A DNA stretch of 64,000 nt, taken from positions 9,052,001-9,116,000 of the forward strand of contig BSBN01000047.1 in the NCBI GenBank assembly GCA_027924645.1. The letters run 5' to 3'. Under the pieces are notes generated by a model, which worked only from the letters and a program-made list of their open reading frames with translations, had not been told where the DNA came from and did not search any database. The translations under genes were made by a program, and so were the position numbers. This DNA comes from Cunninghamia lanceolata. Lineage: Eukaryota; Streptophyta; Pinopsida; Cupressales; Cupressaceae. How positions within the stretch are numbered: the first letter of the stretch is position 1; each line of letters starts with the position of its first letter. This document shows positions 36,182 through 47,748 of the stretch, in pieces.

Positions 36182-38739
36182 TGTAGGAGTCCAGGACAAC
36201 ACTAAGAGGGGGGTGAATCAGTGTTGTGTAAATTTTCAAACCTTTTTGCAAACTTTAACTTTCAAGACACACAAAGAGAAAGATATCATTGATTTGTCAA
36301 ACACATAAGCACATGACTGAGAATGAAGAAAGAGAACAAAACCTCTTAAGTAAAGTATTAACATACACACATATAGATAAAATCAATATGAGACATAACA
36401 CAAATTTGCACAAGTGGAAAACCCTCCTGGGGTAGAAAAACCACTCCAAAACTGCCTCACTGGCTTAACTTTAAAAACTTCTTACAAAGCCTCACTAGAT
36501 GAATATTATGTCTCACTGACAATTGAGAGGTCTCACTGACCTACAAGCCTCACTGGCATACTGTGCCTCACTGGCAACAATGTTTAGAAGCACCAGCTTC
36601 AAGGAGCACCAACCCCTAATACAAAACAAGCTGAAAAAAAGAATTTAGAGGGTTTCTCTATTTCAATACAAAACATTTCTTCTCTCTCATGTGTCTGTCA
36701 AATTGCCATTCTTTCCATCAACCCAGATCATAAACTCAGATATTCAAAATCAATCATGTATCCTGATCCACTCAACAACACTGCATCTCTTGTATGTTTC
36801 ATCTCTATCTATTTATAAAGTTGCATCAATGCACCTCTTGTAATTTCTTTTCAAAGAAAAATAACCCTTCATATTCTTAAATCTGAAAGAAAAAGATTTA
36901 TCCTTTCATGTTTGAGACCTTTCAATTTCCTTTTCTTCAACTCCTCTGTAAGAAATCCTGAACCAAACAAATTACATCTTTGCAAAAAGAAATTTTCTTT
37001 GTCTTCCTCAAAATATTCTTTGACAATCTCCAAATCTTCCATATTCCAAAAAACATATCTCTGCAAATATTGTCAATCATTTTTCTCAAAAAAATCATCT
37101 ATATTAATAAAAAAAATTAATCTTCATCTGCTCATTTGCATGTCCTTTCACCTGCAAAGAAAAAAATAGTCTATTGCTTTTCTCCAATCAAATCATCTCA
37201 TATTTCTTTTTCCAAGATCTCATAAAAATTGTCTCCAAAAATCATTTTATTCTTCAAATATCTTCTCAAAAATATAATCACACTGTAAATATTTTGGTTT
37301 TCTTTCCATGAGATAATCCTTCATTTGATATGAGGAAAGAAAAAAAACTTCCAAACATATTCCTTAAAAAAAATGAATCTCCTTCATATTATTTGCTTTT
37401 ATAGAAAGATGCCTTTTTTTATTATTTAAAAGCAAAAAATATCTTCATAAAAAAAATGACTCCAAAAGCATTTGACTTTCCTATTCGAGCAACTAATGTT
37501 TCTATAAAAGCATTCGATGCTTTATAAGAAACTTTCTAACTTTACAAGCAAAACAAATGCATTTTGCCCTTAATACTTAATATGCTCCTCATTCCATGTA
37601 TTATAAAGCATGCTTTTCTTAACAAAAAATCTAATGCAATCTCCATATGATGACATAATGGTCTTCGTTAATTGAGTTCTTCAAATATTTCGATGACTTT
37701 TGTTTTTAAAGCATGCACCACCTTTATGAAAAATTGGGCTCCCTCTTGGCATATATATTATGCTCACTAACATTCGATGGCTTTTGAAAACTAACAAAAA
37801 ACTTTATAACCTCGAGCTCCCCAAAAATGCTTTTCATAAAATAGATGTGGTTATCACTTACCACCCAAGCGCTTACCCTTAAATGAAAGTGACCGATCCC
37901 ATCGGTCTTCCCTGAGATAGGGGGTTAGTTCCCCATGATGAGAGGCCCCTTAAAGTTGCCACTTAAGTGGCTTTTGACCTGTTCAAAAGGTCAATTTAAA
38001 ATTAAAACAAAAAGAACACTTCAAGTGTGAAGAGCAACCAAGGGAATAGAATATGTGATAATATATGAAGAGAAAAGAATATCGATATTGAGGTAATTCT
38101 CAAGACATTTTAAAACCCAAAGATTGATGTAAAACACAACTCTGTCACCATGAAATTACTCTGACTAGAATAACAACTCTTTCTTTGAACACCTTGCTTC
38201 TTTTGTCGTTAAGATATCCTAAAACAATATTTGCAATCTTATTGAATAGTATGACAAGATATCACCAAGCAACAACTCAACGTCCTGTGTGAAGAAATGA
38301 TCAAACATAACAAACCAGATATGAAGCATTACACCAATAATTATCATGAACATCATTTTGATCAAGGTACACCGTGATGGCCTTTCAACTTTTCTCAACA
38401 ATGATCTTATAAACATCATATAGATAGTCCTGATGATGAAGAGATAAATGAAGCTTTCTTGACATCTTTGATATTCCCAAATATCTCTAATCTGATCCTC
38501 TTATTCCAAAGCACCAATGTGAGTATCATGAAGATATCCTAATCAAATGGAAGCATCATGAAAAAAAAAAACTTCAACAACATTACCTGACTAACTCCAC
38601 ATCTTTGTGAACTGACCAAGCAATGAACAACTATCTCCTCCTGAGTTGTTGCCCTGCAACAACTTACATGATGCCCTGCAACAACTTACATCATCATACT
38701 GACCACAATTTTGACATCAATGACAACCTATCACCATCA
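36182..38739 (-). repeat. Element T 5' LTR
   Basis: 2,558 bp partner of 31070-33646, upstream of gag on the minus strand. Its TATAAATA box lies at 36810-36817 and the U5 inverted motif at 36413-36445. The roughly 370 bases between TATA and the U5 motif would hold the transcription start (inference). Confidence 0.93.
36810..36817 (-). promoter_or_regulatory. TATA box in element T 5' LTR
   Basis: Minus-strand TATAAATA in CTTTATAAATAG, also kept in the 3' LTR. Orientation and distance to gag fit the element's promoter. Confidence 0.6.
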
Positions 38740-40094
38740 ATAAGTTTAGGATGCACAAGGGGGAGGAAGTTAGAGGATAGATCTGATTCATTAATAGTTT
38801 GAATGGATATACTAGGAGTATTGGGAGGGAGAGTGTTTGGGATGGTACTTTCCTCCAAGTTGTTTATCGTGATAGAACTCAAACTTTCCTCGAAAGTCGT
38901 ATTCTCAGGGATAGGCAAATCACACTCTAATGGCCTATATGGTAGCATTTGTCTCTCATGGTAGGGGCTATAAGTTTGAATGGTATCAACATCTTTATCA
39001 TTGTAGGAATGCTCTATCAGCTCATCCCACTCATATTCATTAGAATCTGTGTCACTGTCCTCTTGAAGGGTATGGATCATTTCCACAAGACAAGCATTTG
39101 CTTTAGCTTTGCCCTTATCTTTATATCCTAGGCCTTTTGTAGTTCTAGCCAATGAGGATGAAGAAGGTTGAATGGGTTCTATAATTCCTTCTTTTCTTAG
39201 GCTAATGGGGCCTTGTCCTTCATAACCCATTCTATGTAGGATAGATTCACCTCGCCCATAGATTTCCGTTGGGATCTTAGGTGATTCTTGTTGTATGTTC
39301 TCTTCTTCTTCTTCTATATAAAGCCATTGTAGGATATCACTTTCCTCTGTTTCATCTGATAAGGTCCCCCATTTTACAAAGGGAGCTGTGGGAGGTGTAG
39401 GAGGAATAGATGGCTTTGGAAAATGCTTGGGTTGCGCAAAGGATCTAGGAGATAAAGGCATCTTGGCTTGATTGACGATGTGCTCAATAGAGTATTCCCC
39501 TACTCCTATTTCTTTGATGGTAATTTTTTGCTCTTTGGGTTTTGATGAGGAAGCTTCAGAGGTAGGATCATGCTGTGGGATAGGGGATGTAGATGCTCTA
39601 TTGTTTGGTATGATGCAATCAAGTTTTGAAATGATAGAGTTGCAATGCTGAAAGGGGTCAGAGTCACCTTGCATGGTGACTTGCTTGCCATTATGAGGGA
39701 ATTTTATGCATTGGTGATAGGTAGAGGGCACAATTATCATGACATGAATCCATGGTCTACCTAGGAGAATATTATAGGCTAGCTCCCTATCTAGGACTTG
39801 GTACACAACATCTTTTATCACTAATCCCACTTGTATGGGTAATACCACTGTTCCCTTGGTAGTTCTCTCATCTTCATCATAGGCTTTGATGGCAATCTTC
39901 TTCCTTGGGTCAACTGCATTTTCTGAGAACCCCAATGTAAGGACTAGCTTTAATGTGTAAGTATTTAAACTAGCTCCCCCATCAATGAGAACCCTCTTGA
40001 TGTGGTGCTTATGGATGAAGGCGACAATATGTAGAGGGGTGTTATGAGGTTGAGACACCGAGAGGTCATCTTGTTCAGCAAATGATATGGTACT
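38740..40094 (-). pseudogene. Element E protease and G-patch-like linker
   Basis: Minus-strand frame of about 440 codons before it runs into element T. It shows KRVLIDGGASLNTY (protease active site as D-G-G), TVVLPIQVG, ELAYNILLGRPWIHVM, then an acidic linker and a glycine-rich block HRMGYEGQGPISLRKEGI followed by KGLGYKDKGKA, resembling a G-patch. It ends with LSSNFLPLVHPKLI at the T boundary; the remaining codons of the long frame belong to T's LTR. The frame is open within this part, but gag upstream and pol downstream are broken. Confidence 0.85.
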
Positions 40095-42189
40095 TCAGGA
40101 GGTCAAATTACCTACCATGGCCTGAAACATCTCTTGGGCCAAGTTAGTGGGTATAGTGGTTTCCACTAAGTCTTTATCGAGAATCTCCTTATGGGAAGGA
40201 GATAGACGCAACAACCCTAAGATAGAAATGTGGGTCGGAGTCTTCCGTAGTTGGTCTATGACAGTATACTGATGGAAGTTGGACTGAGAAGGCGATGACC
40301 TTGGAAGAATGGTATTCAAGGTGACCTTACCGCTGTGGGTAATGATACTACAATCAGTTCTGTTGAGCTTTGACTGTTGGTTGAGCATGACCACATTGAT
40401 TTGTGGGACATGCTCTGATATGCAATTGATGGTGTTGTCAAATGGCACACTTGCATAGTTGGTATTACTATTCCCACTATTCTAATTTTGCCTATTGCAA
40501 TTGTTGTTGTTGTTTCCATTGTTGTTGTTTTTATTGTTGTTGTACAACCTGTCATGATTGAGAAGTGGATCCTTATAAGCCACATGTGTCTCATTAGAAG
40601 TATGTTGATGAGCACCTCCTTGATTTTGATCAAGCATGTCCTGAATAACATGTTTGAGATGGATACAATTGTTGGTTGTATGTCCTCTTCCTCTATGATA
40701 CTCACAATAGTTGGTGTCTTTCCAATAGTGAGGTTTAATTTGAGGCTTGTAATCACTTGTTGGTGGTAGAGAGATTTCATTGTTGGCCAATAGCTTCCTT
40801 AATGTGAATTCTTGGGACTCACCTAGCGGTGTGAACTTTTGCCTTGGATTTGAGTTGAACCATGGTCTTGGCTCCTGGGAGAATGTTTTTTTGGGTGTAA
40901 CATTGCTTGTCTCTCCTTTAAGAGTGAATATTGGTTGTTTCTTAGGAGCTACCACCTTGGCATCAACTACTCCATCGTTGATGACATTTTTGTTTTTAGT
41001 CCAAAACTTTGATTTGTCAGTCGTGTAGTTGGAGGTAGGTGTATCGTTGTATAACTTAATTTGCCCCTTGGTGATCATAGCTTTTTCAATGAACAATCCT
41101 ATTTCAATAACTTTTGAAAATGAAGTATGGCATTGAATTTGTATTTGGTAGCTAAGATCGGAGTTGAGGTTATGGACAAACATCTCCATTAATTGCTTCT
41201 CAGGTACATCATATGAGCATTCACTTGCTAGTTGTCTCCACCTTTGTAGGAAGAAGGCAAATGATTTGCCACTCTTTTGCTTGGTATTGCATAAATCAAG
41301 AATTCAGACTTCGTGTTCAATATTGTATGAGAAGTGTGTGATGAATTTATTAACTCATCAAAAGTTTTGATGCCTGGTGGAAGATGTGAGAACCACTCCA
41401 TGGCTTGACTACCTAGAGATCTAGGGAATAGTCTCATTAAGTCTCATTGTGAGCTACTTCCAAGCATGCTACGTTGAATTCCCTGATGTGATTTCTAGGA
41501 TCCCCTTTCCCTTTGTATTTGTTAAACTTAGGAATTTCAAATCGATAGGGAAACGGTGTCATGTTCAAATTTTTATCAAAGGGGTACGGTGCAATATCTT
41601 CCAAGGAGTAGGTTTTAGTGTTTGTACCCATCTTGAGATCCATCATTTGTTATGTTAGACCCTCAATTTGTTTCCTCATTTCTTCCATAGGAGTGCTTGG
41701 GTCTATGGCTTTCTTTCCTTTTTCATGATTATCCTCTACATTTTCTTGGATTGTGCTTAGATTGAAATTGGTGGGGAGTTTAATTCCAAGATTTGTGAGA
41801 TGATAAAAATACTTGTGAGGGTCCTCATGGAGCACCTTCTCTAGCAAGCGTTGGAATTTCTGATCTTGGAGGGTTCCTTGATACTCTTTGTGAGAGATTT
41901 CCTCCTCACTATAATGAGGTGTGATAATGTGGTTGGCTGATTCAGCCATTTCAAGTTGCTTTTTGTATTGAGATCTAGTAAGAACCATGTAAGGTGATGT
42001 GGGATGAGGTGGGATGAAACTAGAGATTTTGGCAAGGTGCCGATGGAGACCACTGAGAATAGGATACTTATGACAAGATTTGGGCAAGGGACTCTTTTGA
42101 TCAATGATTCCAAGTAAGATGGCTGATACAAGACGATAGCCACTAGTAAGGGTACTCAATACCTTTCTTACTGTGTAGGGACTAGTCAT
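40095..42189 (-). pseudogene. Element E gag and pre-protease region
   Basis: Segments in order: N-terminal part with MVLTRSQYKKQLEMAE and EDPHKYFYHLTNLGIKLP; FPYRFEIPKFNKYKGKGDP; after a frameshift near 41440, MRLFPRSLGSQAMEWFSHLP (Gag core); then MEMFVHNLNSDLSYQIQI, a nucleocapsid-like CEYHRGRGHTTNNC, an Asn-rich run (about 40490-40560, from ATT/GTT repeats), and YTVIDQLRKTPTHIS with ISILGLL ahead of protease. This order is that of Tat Gag. Stops at 41650 and 40482 and the shift make it non-functional. Confidence 0.85.
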
Positions 42190-44294
42190 GCACCAAGACC
42201 ACTAGTGAAGTTCTGTGACTTACTAGGGTTTACATGGATCCAAAATGATACAAAAAAAGGGGTCTATGTTGATCTAATATGGGATACTTTGACTTTGGAC
42301 TAGGAGGACCTGATAGTAGGTGAATGAGATGACTAACGAAAGAGACTTTGACATGAAATGGATGGAAAAATGACTGCAAGGTAAGATCTGATCTCAGAAC
42401 TTGGAACTAGACTGAAATAGGTACCTAGAAATGACAAAAATTTTCTCTCAAAGATTATGCAAGTGCTCACTATCATGCATGCACCGAAATAGATGCACTG
42501 CAGAAACTGGTAAATACGCAGGAAGTCAGGATAGATGCGTCACACTAGAAAATATTAGATGCGCTATAATAGGTATCAAAAACACTGCAAGTCAGTACAA
42601 ATGCATTATAGGTCGGCAAAAATGCACAACAAAAGAGGGCGAATGCGCCACTTTGGTTTTCTTAGTATTTTTGTAATTTTTTGGAAATTTTTCTGATGTT
42701 TTTGGTACTTTGTTTGCAAGAAGGTCTTTTTGATTTGATTTCTAAAATTATGGCAAGAAGACATAGCAAACACAAAGAATATTTTTATGGGTTTTTTTAT
42801 TTTTTTGTAATTTTTTGGATTCTTTTTGGACTAAAAGAAAGCAAGTACAAACCTAGGTATCAAAGGACAGTATAAAACTAAATTCTCACTATCTTTAGAG
42901 AAGCATCTTTGGGAGGTGATAATCACCCTTCCCTGTGCTAGATTATAGGGGTTTTGGGTCTACTAAAATAAAGGATGAGTAATAAAGGCAACTGTTCAAG
43001 TGGTTATACATACAACAGCACGACTCTCCATTATGGAGTTTCCCAACCTGCAAGGGTTGCGCCTTGGAGGGTTTTGGGGGAGGTTGGTTGTCAGTATAAC
43101 ATATTTGCACTCATTGTTTGAAGCTTTCACTCCAAACACAATTTATTTATAGTGGCTTGGAAGGGCTTGGCGTCTAGCCTGTTACCACTTAGGGTCGTTC
43201 CTACTTGGATGAATGGTATTCAAGAGAAGGCCCCTCTAAAGGAAAAACAAATGCGAAAATGATATGTCTGGCATTTTGGTCACCCAAGATAGGGGAGAGC
43301 ATAGGCTTGGTATCATTCCCAAAACACATAATACAATGGTTCTTTTCCCCTAGTTAAAATGAGAAACACTAGATGAGCTATCTACTTGGGAAATCATAGA
43401 ATTTTGTTAACTTTGAAGTGATAACAAGATAGAAATGGTTCAGTTTTACCAAGATAGCAATGATGCGTTCAATTTTATCCCAGATAGCATGAATTGTTAA
43501 CTTTGAAGTGATGATTGAGATAGAAATGGTTTAGTTTTACCCATATAGCAATGATGAGTTTAATTTTATCCACGTAGCATGAATTGTTAACTTTGAAGTG
43601 ATAATAGAGATAGCAATGATTTAGTTTTACCATGATAGGAATGATGAGTTCAATTTTATCTAGATAGAAATGAGTTATTAACTTTGAAAGATAGCAATAT
43701 AGCAATGAGTCAATGATATGCAAGATAGCAATGATTCGATTACCGCCTTCCTAGTTAAAACTATGTGAGATTTGCATGAGCATTCATTTACTTTCCCGTC
43801 AGAAATCAAAGTGTGAGTTAACAAGTGCAACTATATGAATCTAAACCAGTACCTATCCTACAAAATAGATCAAGAGAGTTCTTGCCAAAAGACGTCAGTG
43901 TTAGTGAACATTTCAAGAAAACCCTAAAAATCATTGCCTAAATCAGATGCGCTGCTTCAAAGACTAAATGTGCAGAAATAGAGAACAGAAGCGCTGCAAT
44001 TCATATGCACTAAGACAAAGGTCAAAAGTATAGGAAAATAGTGTATATGTTCTAATATGATAAATGTGTTGTATTAGAGGGTAAATGTGCCATAATAGAG
44101 TTTGTATGCATCGAAAGGATTATACACCAGAACAAATAGTATATGCGTCAGAACAGAGACTGTATGCACTGCAAGAACGTATGCATCATAATAGATATCA
44201 GATGCATGTTAGGATGTGTCAGATGCATGATTTCCTCCTATGTACGGCTTTCTAAAACATAAAAATTCAATTTTTGGGTTAAATTTGGGGCTAC
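42190..44294 (-). other. Element E 5' leader, non-coding, with tandem repeats
   Basis: 2.1 kb between primer site and gag. No protein motif in any frame. It contains a 90-bp tandem array (43406-43710) and two zones rich in TGCGCTGCA/ATGCACTGCA-like words (about 42440-42660 and 43930-44220). Long untranslated leaders with tandem repeats are known in Ogre/Tat elements. Confidence 0.75.
43406..43710. repeat. 90-bp tandem repeat, about 3.3 copies
   Basis: Copies start at 43406, 43496 and 43586, with a partial one near 43674. Each begins GTTAACTTTGAAGTGAT and contains GATAGAAATGGTT-like, TAGTTTTACC and CAATTTTATC words; copies differ by about 10-15%. Confidence 0.88.
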
Positions 44295-44312
44295 GCCCAA
44301 TGGTGGGTGCCA
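44295..44312 (-). other. Element E primer-binding site
   Basis: Minus strand TGGCACCCACCATTGGGC, beginning four bases after the LTR end CCTTAACA. Begins with the required TGG but is not the initiator-Met type. I do not assign the tRNA. Confidence 0.6.
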
Positions 44313-44316
44313 AAAA

Positions 44317-45175
44317 TGTTAAGGGAAATTTGGATTCAAATGAATAATCATTATAATAAATATCAAGATACCTAAAACTCAATGAAATAATGAACAAAAG
44401 AGATTCAATCAAATAATGAACAATACAAAGCAAACCTCCTTTAATTCGTAGCTTCCATTTATCACTTATCACAAATGATCTTGTCTATGAATATGGCTCT
44501 CAGAAGGTGCACTTCCTTGCTATGATTCCAAGATGTTCAAATGAGAATGGCTATGATAATTTTGGCATGAAGAGGAGCTTCACAACAATGATAGCAGTAT
44601 GTAGTAACGAGTGTGATCACAAGCAATGAAGGAATTGGTGCCAAAGGCATGCTGTAATTCCTACATAGTAACAATTCTTAAAGCTTGGATGAATGAAATG
44701 GAGGAACATGGTTCAATTTATAGACTTGTGAGAAAAGAAGATCAACGGTTGAGGAATGTGCATGAATAAGAAGACATGTGTCTGGCTATATTTTGCATGA
44801 GAAGAATTAATAAAATAGAAGAATGAGTTAACTGAAGAGATAAATCAATTAAAAGAATAGATCAATCAGTTAAGAGAATAGAATTAGAGAATGGAAATTG
44901 CATGAGGATGAGAAGATATTTTAGCTCAATTAAATATTTCAAATATTCAATTGCATGTGCACAAGGATTGAATTATATTTAGAGATAACTCAATTTTAGA
45001 AGAATTGGACAACTTAAATAAATATTTGATTTATTTAAATTTAGAGAAGATATTATTGGAAAAAAATAATTAAATAATTAGTAATATTTAATTTAGAATG
45101 ATTTTGAAAGAACTGATTAAATAATTGGTATTATTTAATTTAGAATGATTTTGGAAGAATAAATAAAATATTTGA
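44317..45175 (-). repeat. Element E 5' LTR (outer end truncated)
   Basis: Matches 24101-25005 until AAAATATTTGA at 45175, then similarity stops; about 290 bp expected from the other LTR are missing. The next 42 bases (45176-45217) repeat an inner part of the same LTR (compare about 44672-44708), so the end has been rearranged. Confidence 0.85.
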
Positions 45176-46394
45176 TTAACAATACTTAAAGTTTGGATGA
45201 ATGAAATAGAGGAACAGTGTAAGGCCTACCTTTTTCATTTCCATTCATTGACTATTTACTTTACTGTTGCTGATACATTTAGACTTGTGGGACTATTGAT
45301 CCTGAATTCCCAAACTTTTAGACTTTATGATGTTATGGGAAAACTAATTGGGTGATGTTAGATAGATGCTTTATATTATGGGAAAACTAATTGGGTGATG
45401 TTAGATAGATGCTTTATATTATGAGAAAACAAATTGAGTGATGTTAGATAGATGTTTTATATTAAGAGAAAACAAATTGGGTGATCTTAGATAGATGATT
45501 TATATTAAAGGAAAACTAATTGGGTGATGTTACATAGAAATTGTTTTATATTATAATGTTAAAGGAAAACTAATTGGGTGATGTTAGATAGATACTGTAT
45601 ATTAAGAGAAAACAAATTGGGTGATGTTAGATAAATGCTTATTATTAAGGGAAAACTAATTGGGTGATGTTGGATAGAAAATTGTGTTGAGATTCAACCT
45701 TGGGAATGGATGTTTGAAATGCAGAAATGAGAACCTAATTGTAATGTGACTTTCTTTATGATTATGTGAACTAGTGATATTTTATGCGAGTGTATGTTTT
45801 AATTTTCTTCAGCTATTATATATATATGTGGAAATTAACTTTGTAATTGAGTATGCAGGTATTTCTAACCAGCCACAGATATTAGAGATCATCCCACACC
45901 TAATGTTGTAATTCCTTATGAAACCGATCTAGTTCCATGAGGAACTAAGATCAACCCTGTGCGTGATGAAAATTCTGTAATGTTGATTTGCATGTTGTTA
46001 ATTGGGTTAAGTCTACCCTCTTTTAATTTTAATTATAATTTGTGTTGTAAGAATTTTGCCTTTGAATTTCATTTTTAAATTTTAAATTTTTGGAGACCTT
46101 TTTTATATGTTTTAACTTGACCCTGGGTGCTCTAACTAGGCTAAACTTGACCCTGGGTTATATCCCATGGGTCTAGGGACCTTTTTGACTTGGGTAACCT
46201 TTGGTAAACCTCCATATGGTCACCTTAACTTCACACTGAAGTTAAGTGACGAAATTGGAGGCATGGGAGGGAGAGGATGAGTGGTATCAACACTCAACTC
46301 CATCCCTTTTCATTTCCCAAGGTTGGAGATGACTCCAAGACCCACCAATTGTGGAGGACTTGACTCCAAGTCTCTCTCACAATTGGTGAGAGTA
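45176..46394. other. Unassigned sequence with a 43-bp minisatellite
   Basis: No gene or retrotransposon protein is visible. It includes the 43-bp minisatellite (45335-45690), an AT-rich stretch, and two nearby copies of AACTTGACCCTGGGT (about 46117 and 46146). It is continuous with 53490-53955 once element K is removed. Confidence 0.6.
45335..45690. repeat. 43-bp minisatellite, about 8 copies
   Basis: Units read approximately GGGAAAACTAATTGGGTGAT followed by GTTAGATAGATGCTTTATAT. The first two are identical; later ones vary and the fifth is longer. Eight copies are countable. Confidence 0.9.
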
Positions 46395-46399
46395 CCCTT

Positions 46400-47691
46400 T
46401 GTTGCAAGTATGAGGTGAGCCATTGTTGTCATTGATGTCAACATACTCATATTGCATTGACAAGAAGGATCTGATGAGCTGTGTGCTGAGGATATTGAGA
46501 AAATTAGCCTCAGTCAGGAACAGTGAAGAACAATGATGAGAAGAAGGTAAATGTACTGTATAGGATGAGAACCGGAGGATGCAGATTAAAGGGTTAGTAG
46601 ATATGAGTCTTGAGATGCTACAGTTAAGATTTCAGAGGTCCGTATGAAGATCTGAAGGAGTTGTGGCTGCCGGTATAGAACCGGGTCCGGCAAGTATCCA
46701 GAGGTGACAGAGGATCACAAAAAGGTCCGGTGAGGTCCGGAATTGTATCATCCTAATCTGCGGATTGGACGGAGTGTTTGGGATGTCCTTGTGATGTGTC
46801 ATCCTAATTTGTGTATGATTTGGAGGTCCGGAAGTACCTCTTGCATTATGACAGTGGCGACAGACTGTGTTCTTGAAGTTCCGGATGAGGAAGACAAGAG
46901 ATCCCAGTAAGTAAAGGAAGTGCGGATGTATCCGGACATTCAGACAGGCTTGTGAAGGTTCTTGGATCATGTTTAGGTTGTGTTGTTGGTCCGCATTGAT
47001 GGTAGAGCCCGGAATTGAAGTTATTCTTCCGGATGAAGTTCTTGCTCTGTTTAGCCGACCGGATGAGTTGTTCATCCTGCGAATGTTCTTGTGATGGCCG
47101 ACCGGATGTGTTATTCATCTTGCGGATACTCCTATGGTTGTTTGCTGACTTAGATGTTTGTTCCTAAGTCGATGTCTTGTATAAATAACGGTTTGTGAGT
47201 TCATTTCAAGGTGTGGTGTGCGGATGAGTGTGGCATAGCGAAGAAACGTGCGAAAGGCAGAGCAGAGATTGTTGGGCTTAATTGGAACTGATCCGGACAT
47301 GATAGAGATGTCATTCTCCAGTTCAAGACTGTGATTTTTATCACTTTGTAGACAGTGTGTCTCCTTGTAGGCAGTGGGCCTCTTTGTGAGCAGTGTGCTC
47401 GGGCAGTGAGCCCTTATTGGCATGTGCCATTCATTTTTCTTTATTCTTCTAACAGAGAATAATTCTTGGGTTAATCACCCCGTGGTTTTTCCCTTAACCG
47501 GGTTTTCCACGTCAAAATCTTGGTGTTCAATGTGTTGATGCTTATCTGCTCTTGTGTTTATGTATTATGCTTCCTTGGATGATTATTTGATATGCTGCTA
47601 ACTAACAACAGAGAATTAAGTGTTTGAAAGAAGAAGAAGTTTTATACAACTGATTCACCCCCCCTCTCAGTTGTATGCCCTAGATCCAACA
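46400..47691 (+). repeat. Element K 5' LTR
   Basis: TGTTGCAAGTATGAGG...GATCCAACA. Contains a TATAAATA box at 47180-47187 and the U5 inverted motif at 47481-47511. Frames on the minus strand are conserved between both LTRs only because the LTRs are nearly identical. Confidence 0.97.
47180..47187 (+). promoter_or_regulatory. TATA box in element K 5' LTR
   Basis: TATAAATA within CTTGTATAAATAACGG, about 510 bases before the LTR end; the same box is kept in the 3' LTR. Likely the U3 promoter; transcription start not determinable here. Confidence 0.65.
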
Positions 47692-47693
47692 AT

Positions 47694-47705
47694 TGGTATC
47701 AGAGC
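47694..47705 (+). other. Element K primer-binding site
   Basis: TGGTATCAGAGC, two bases after the LTR; complementary to the initiator-Met tRNA 3' end. Confidence 0.93.
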
Positions 47706-47748
47706 TAAGTTCCTCTGATAGGAGCTTAACCGCTTGAGGAGATCCAGG

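Larger units (their letters stand above)
31070..38739 (-). mobile_element. Element T: gag-only Copia-type LTR element with giant LTRs
   Basis: 2.57- and 2.56-kb LTRs (TG...CA ends), an initiator-Met primer site, a Copia-type polypurine tract and a single long open frame that encodes only the C-terminal half of a SIRE/Maximus-like Gag. No protease, integrase, RT or RNase H is present in the 2.5-kb interior. This matches the class of terminal-repeat retrotransposons with a GAG domain. It interrupts element E between protease and RT. The flanking five bases (CCCTG and ATAAG) do not match. Confidence 0.88.
24101..45175 (-). mobile_element. Element E: long Tat-type Ty3/Gypsy element carrying element T
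   Basis: LTRs at 24101-25295 and 44317-45175 share the start TGTTAAGGGAAA (plus strand) and long AT-rich stretches. Minus-strand order is leader, gag, protease, G-patch-like linker, [element T insertion], RT, RNase H, second RNase H, integrase, long 3' untranslated part. Without T the element would be about 13.4 kb, long for a Gypsy element but normal for the Tat/Ogre group. All coding parts have stops. The right LTR is truncated, so no target duplication can be checked. Confidence 0.88.

Noticed and set aside
43406..43710. CRISPR-like regular repeat
   Set aside because: The 90-bp units are directly adjacent with no unique spacers, in a plant retroelement leader.
46632..47423. Minus-strand frames of 90-147 codons present in both LTRs of K
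   Set aside because: Conservation is explained by about 99% LTR identity; no motif and antisense to the element.
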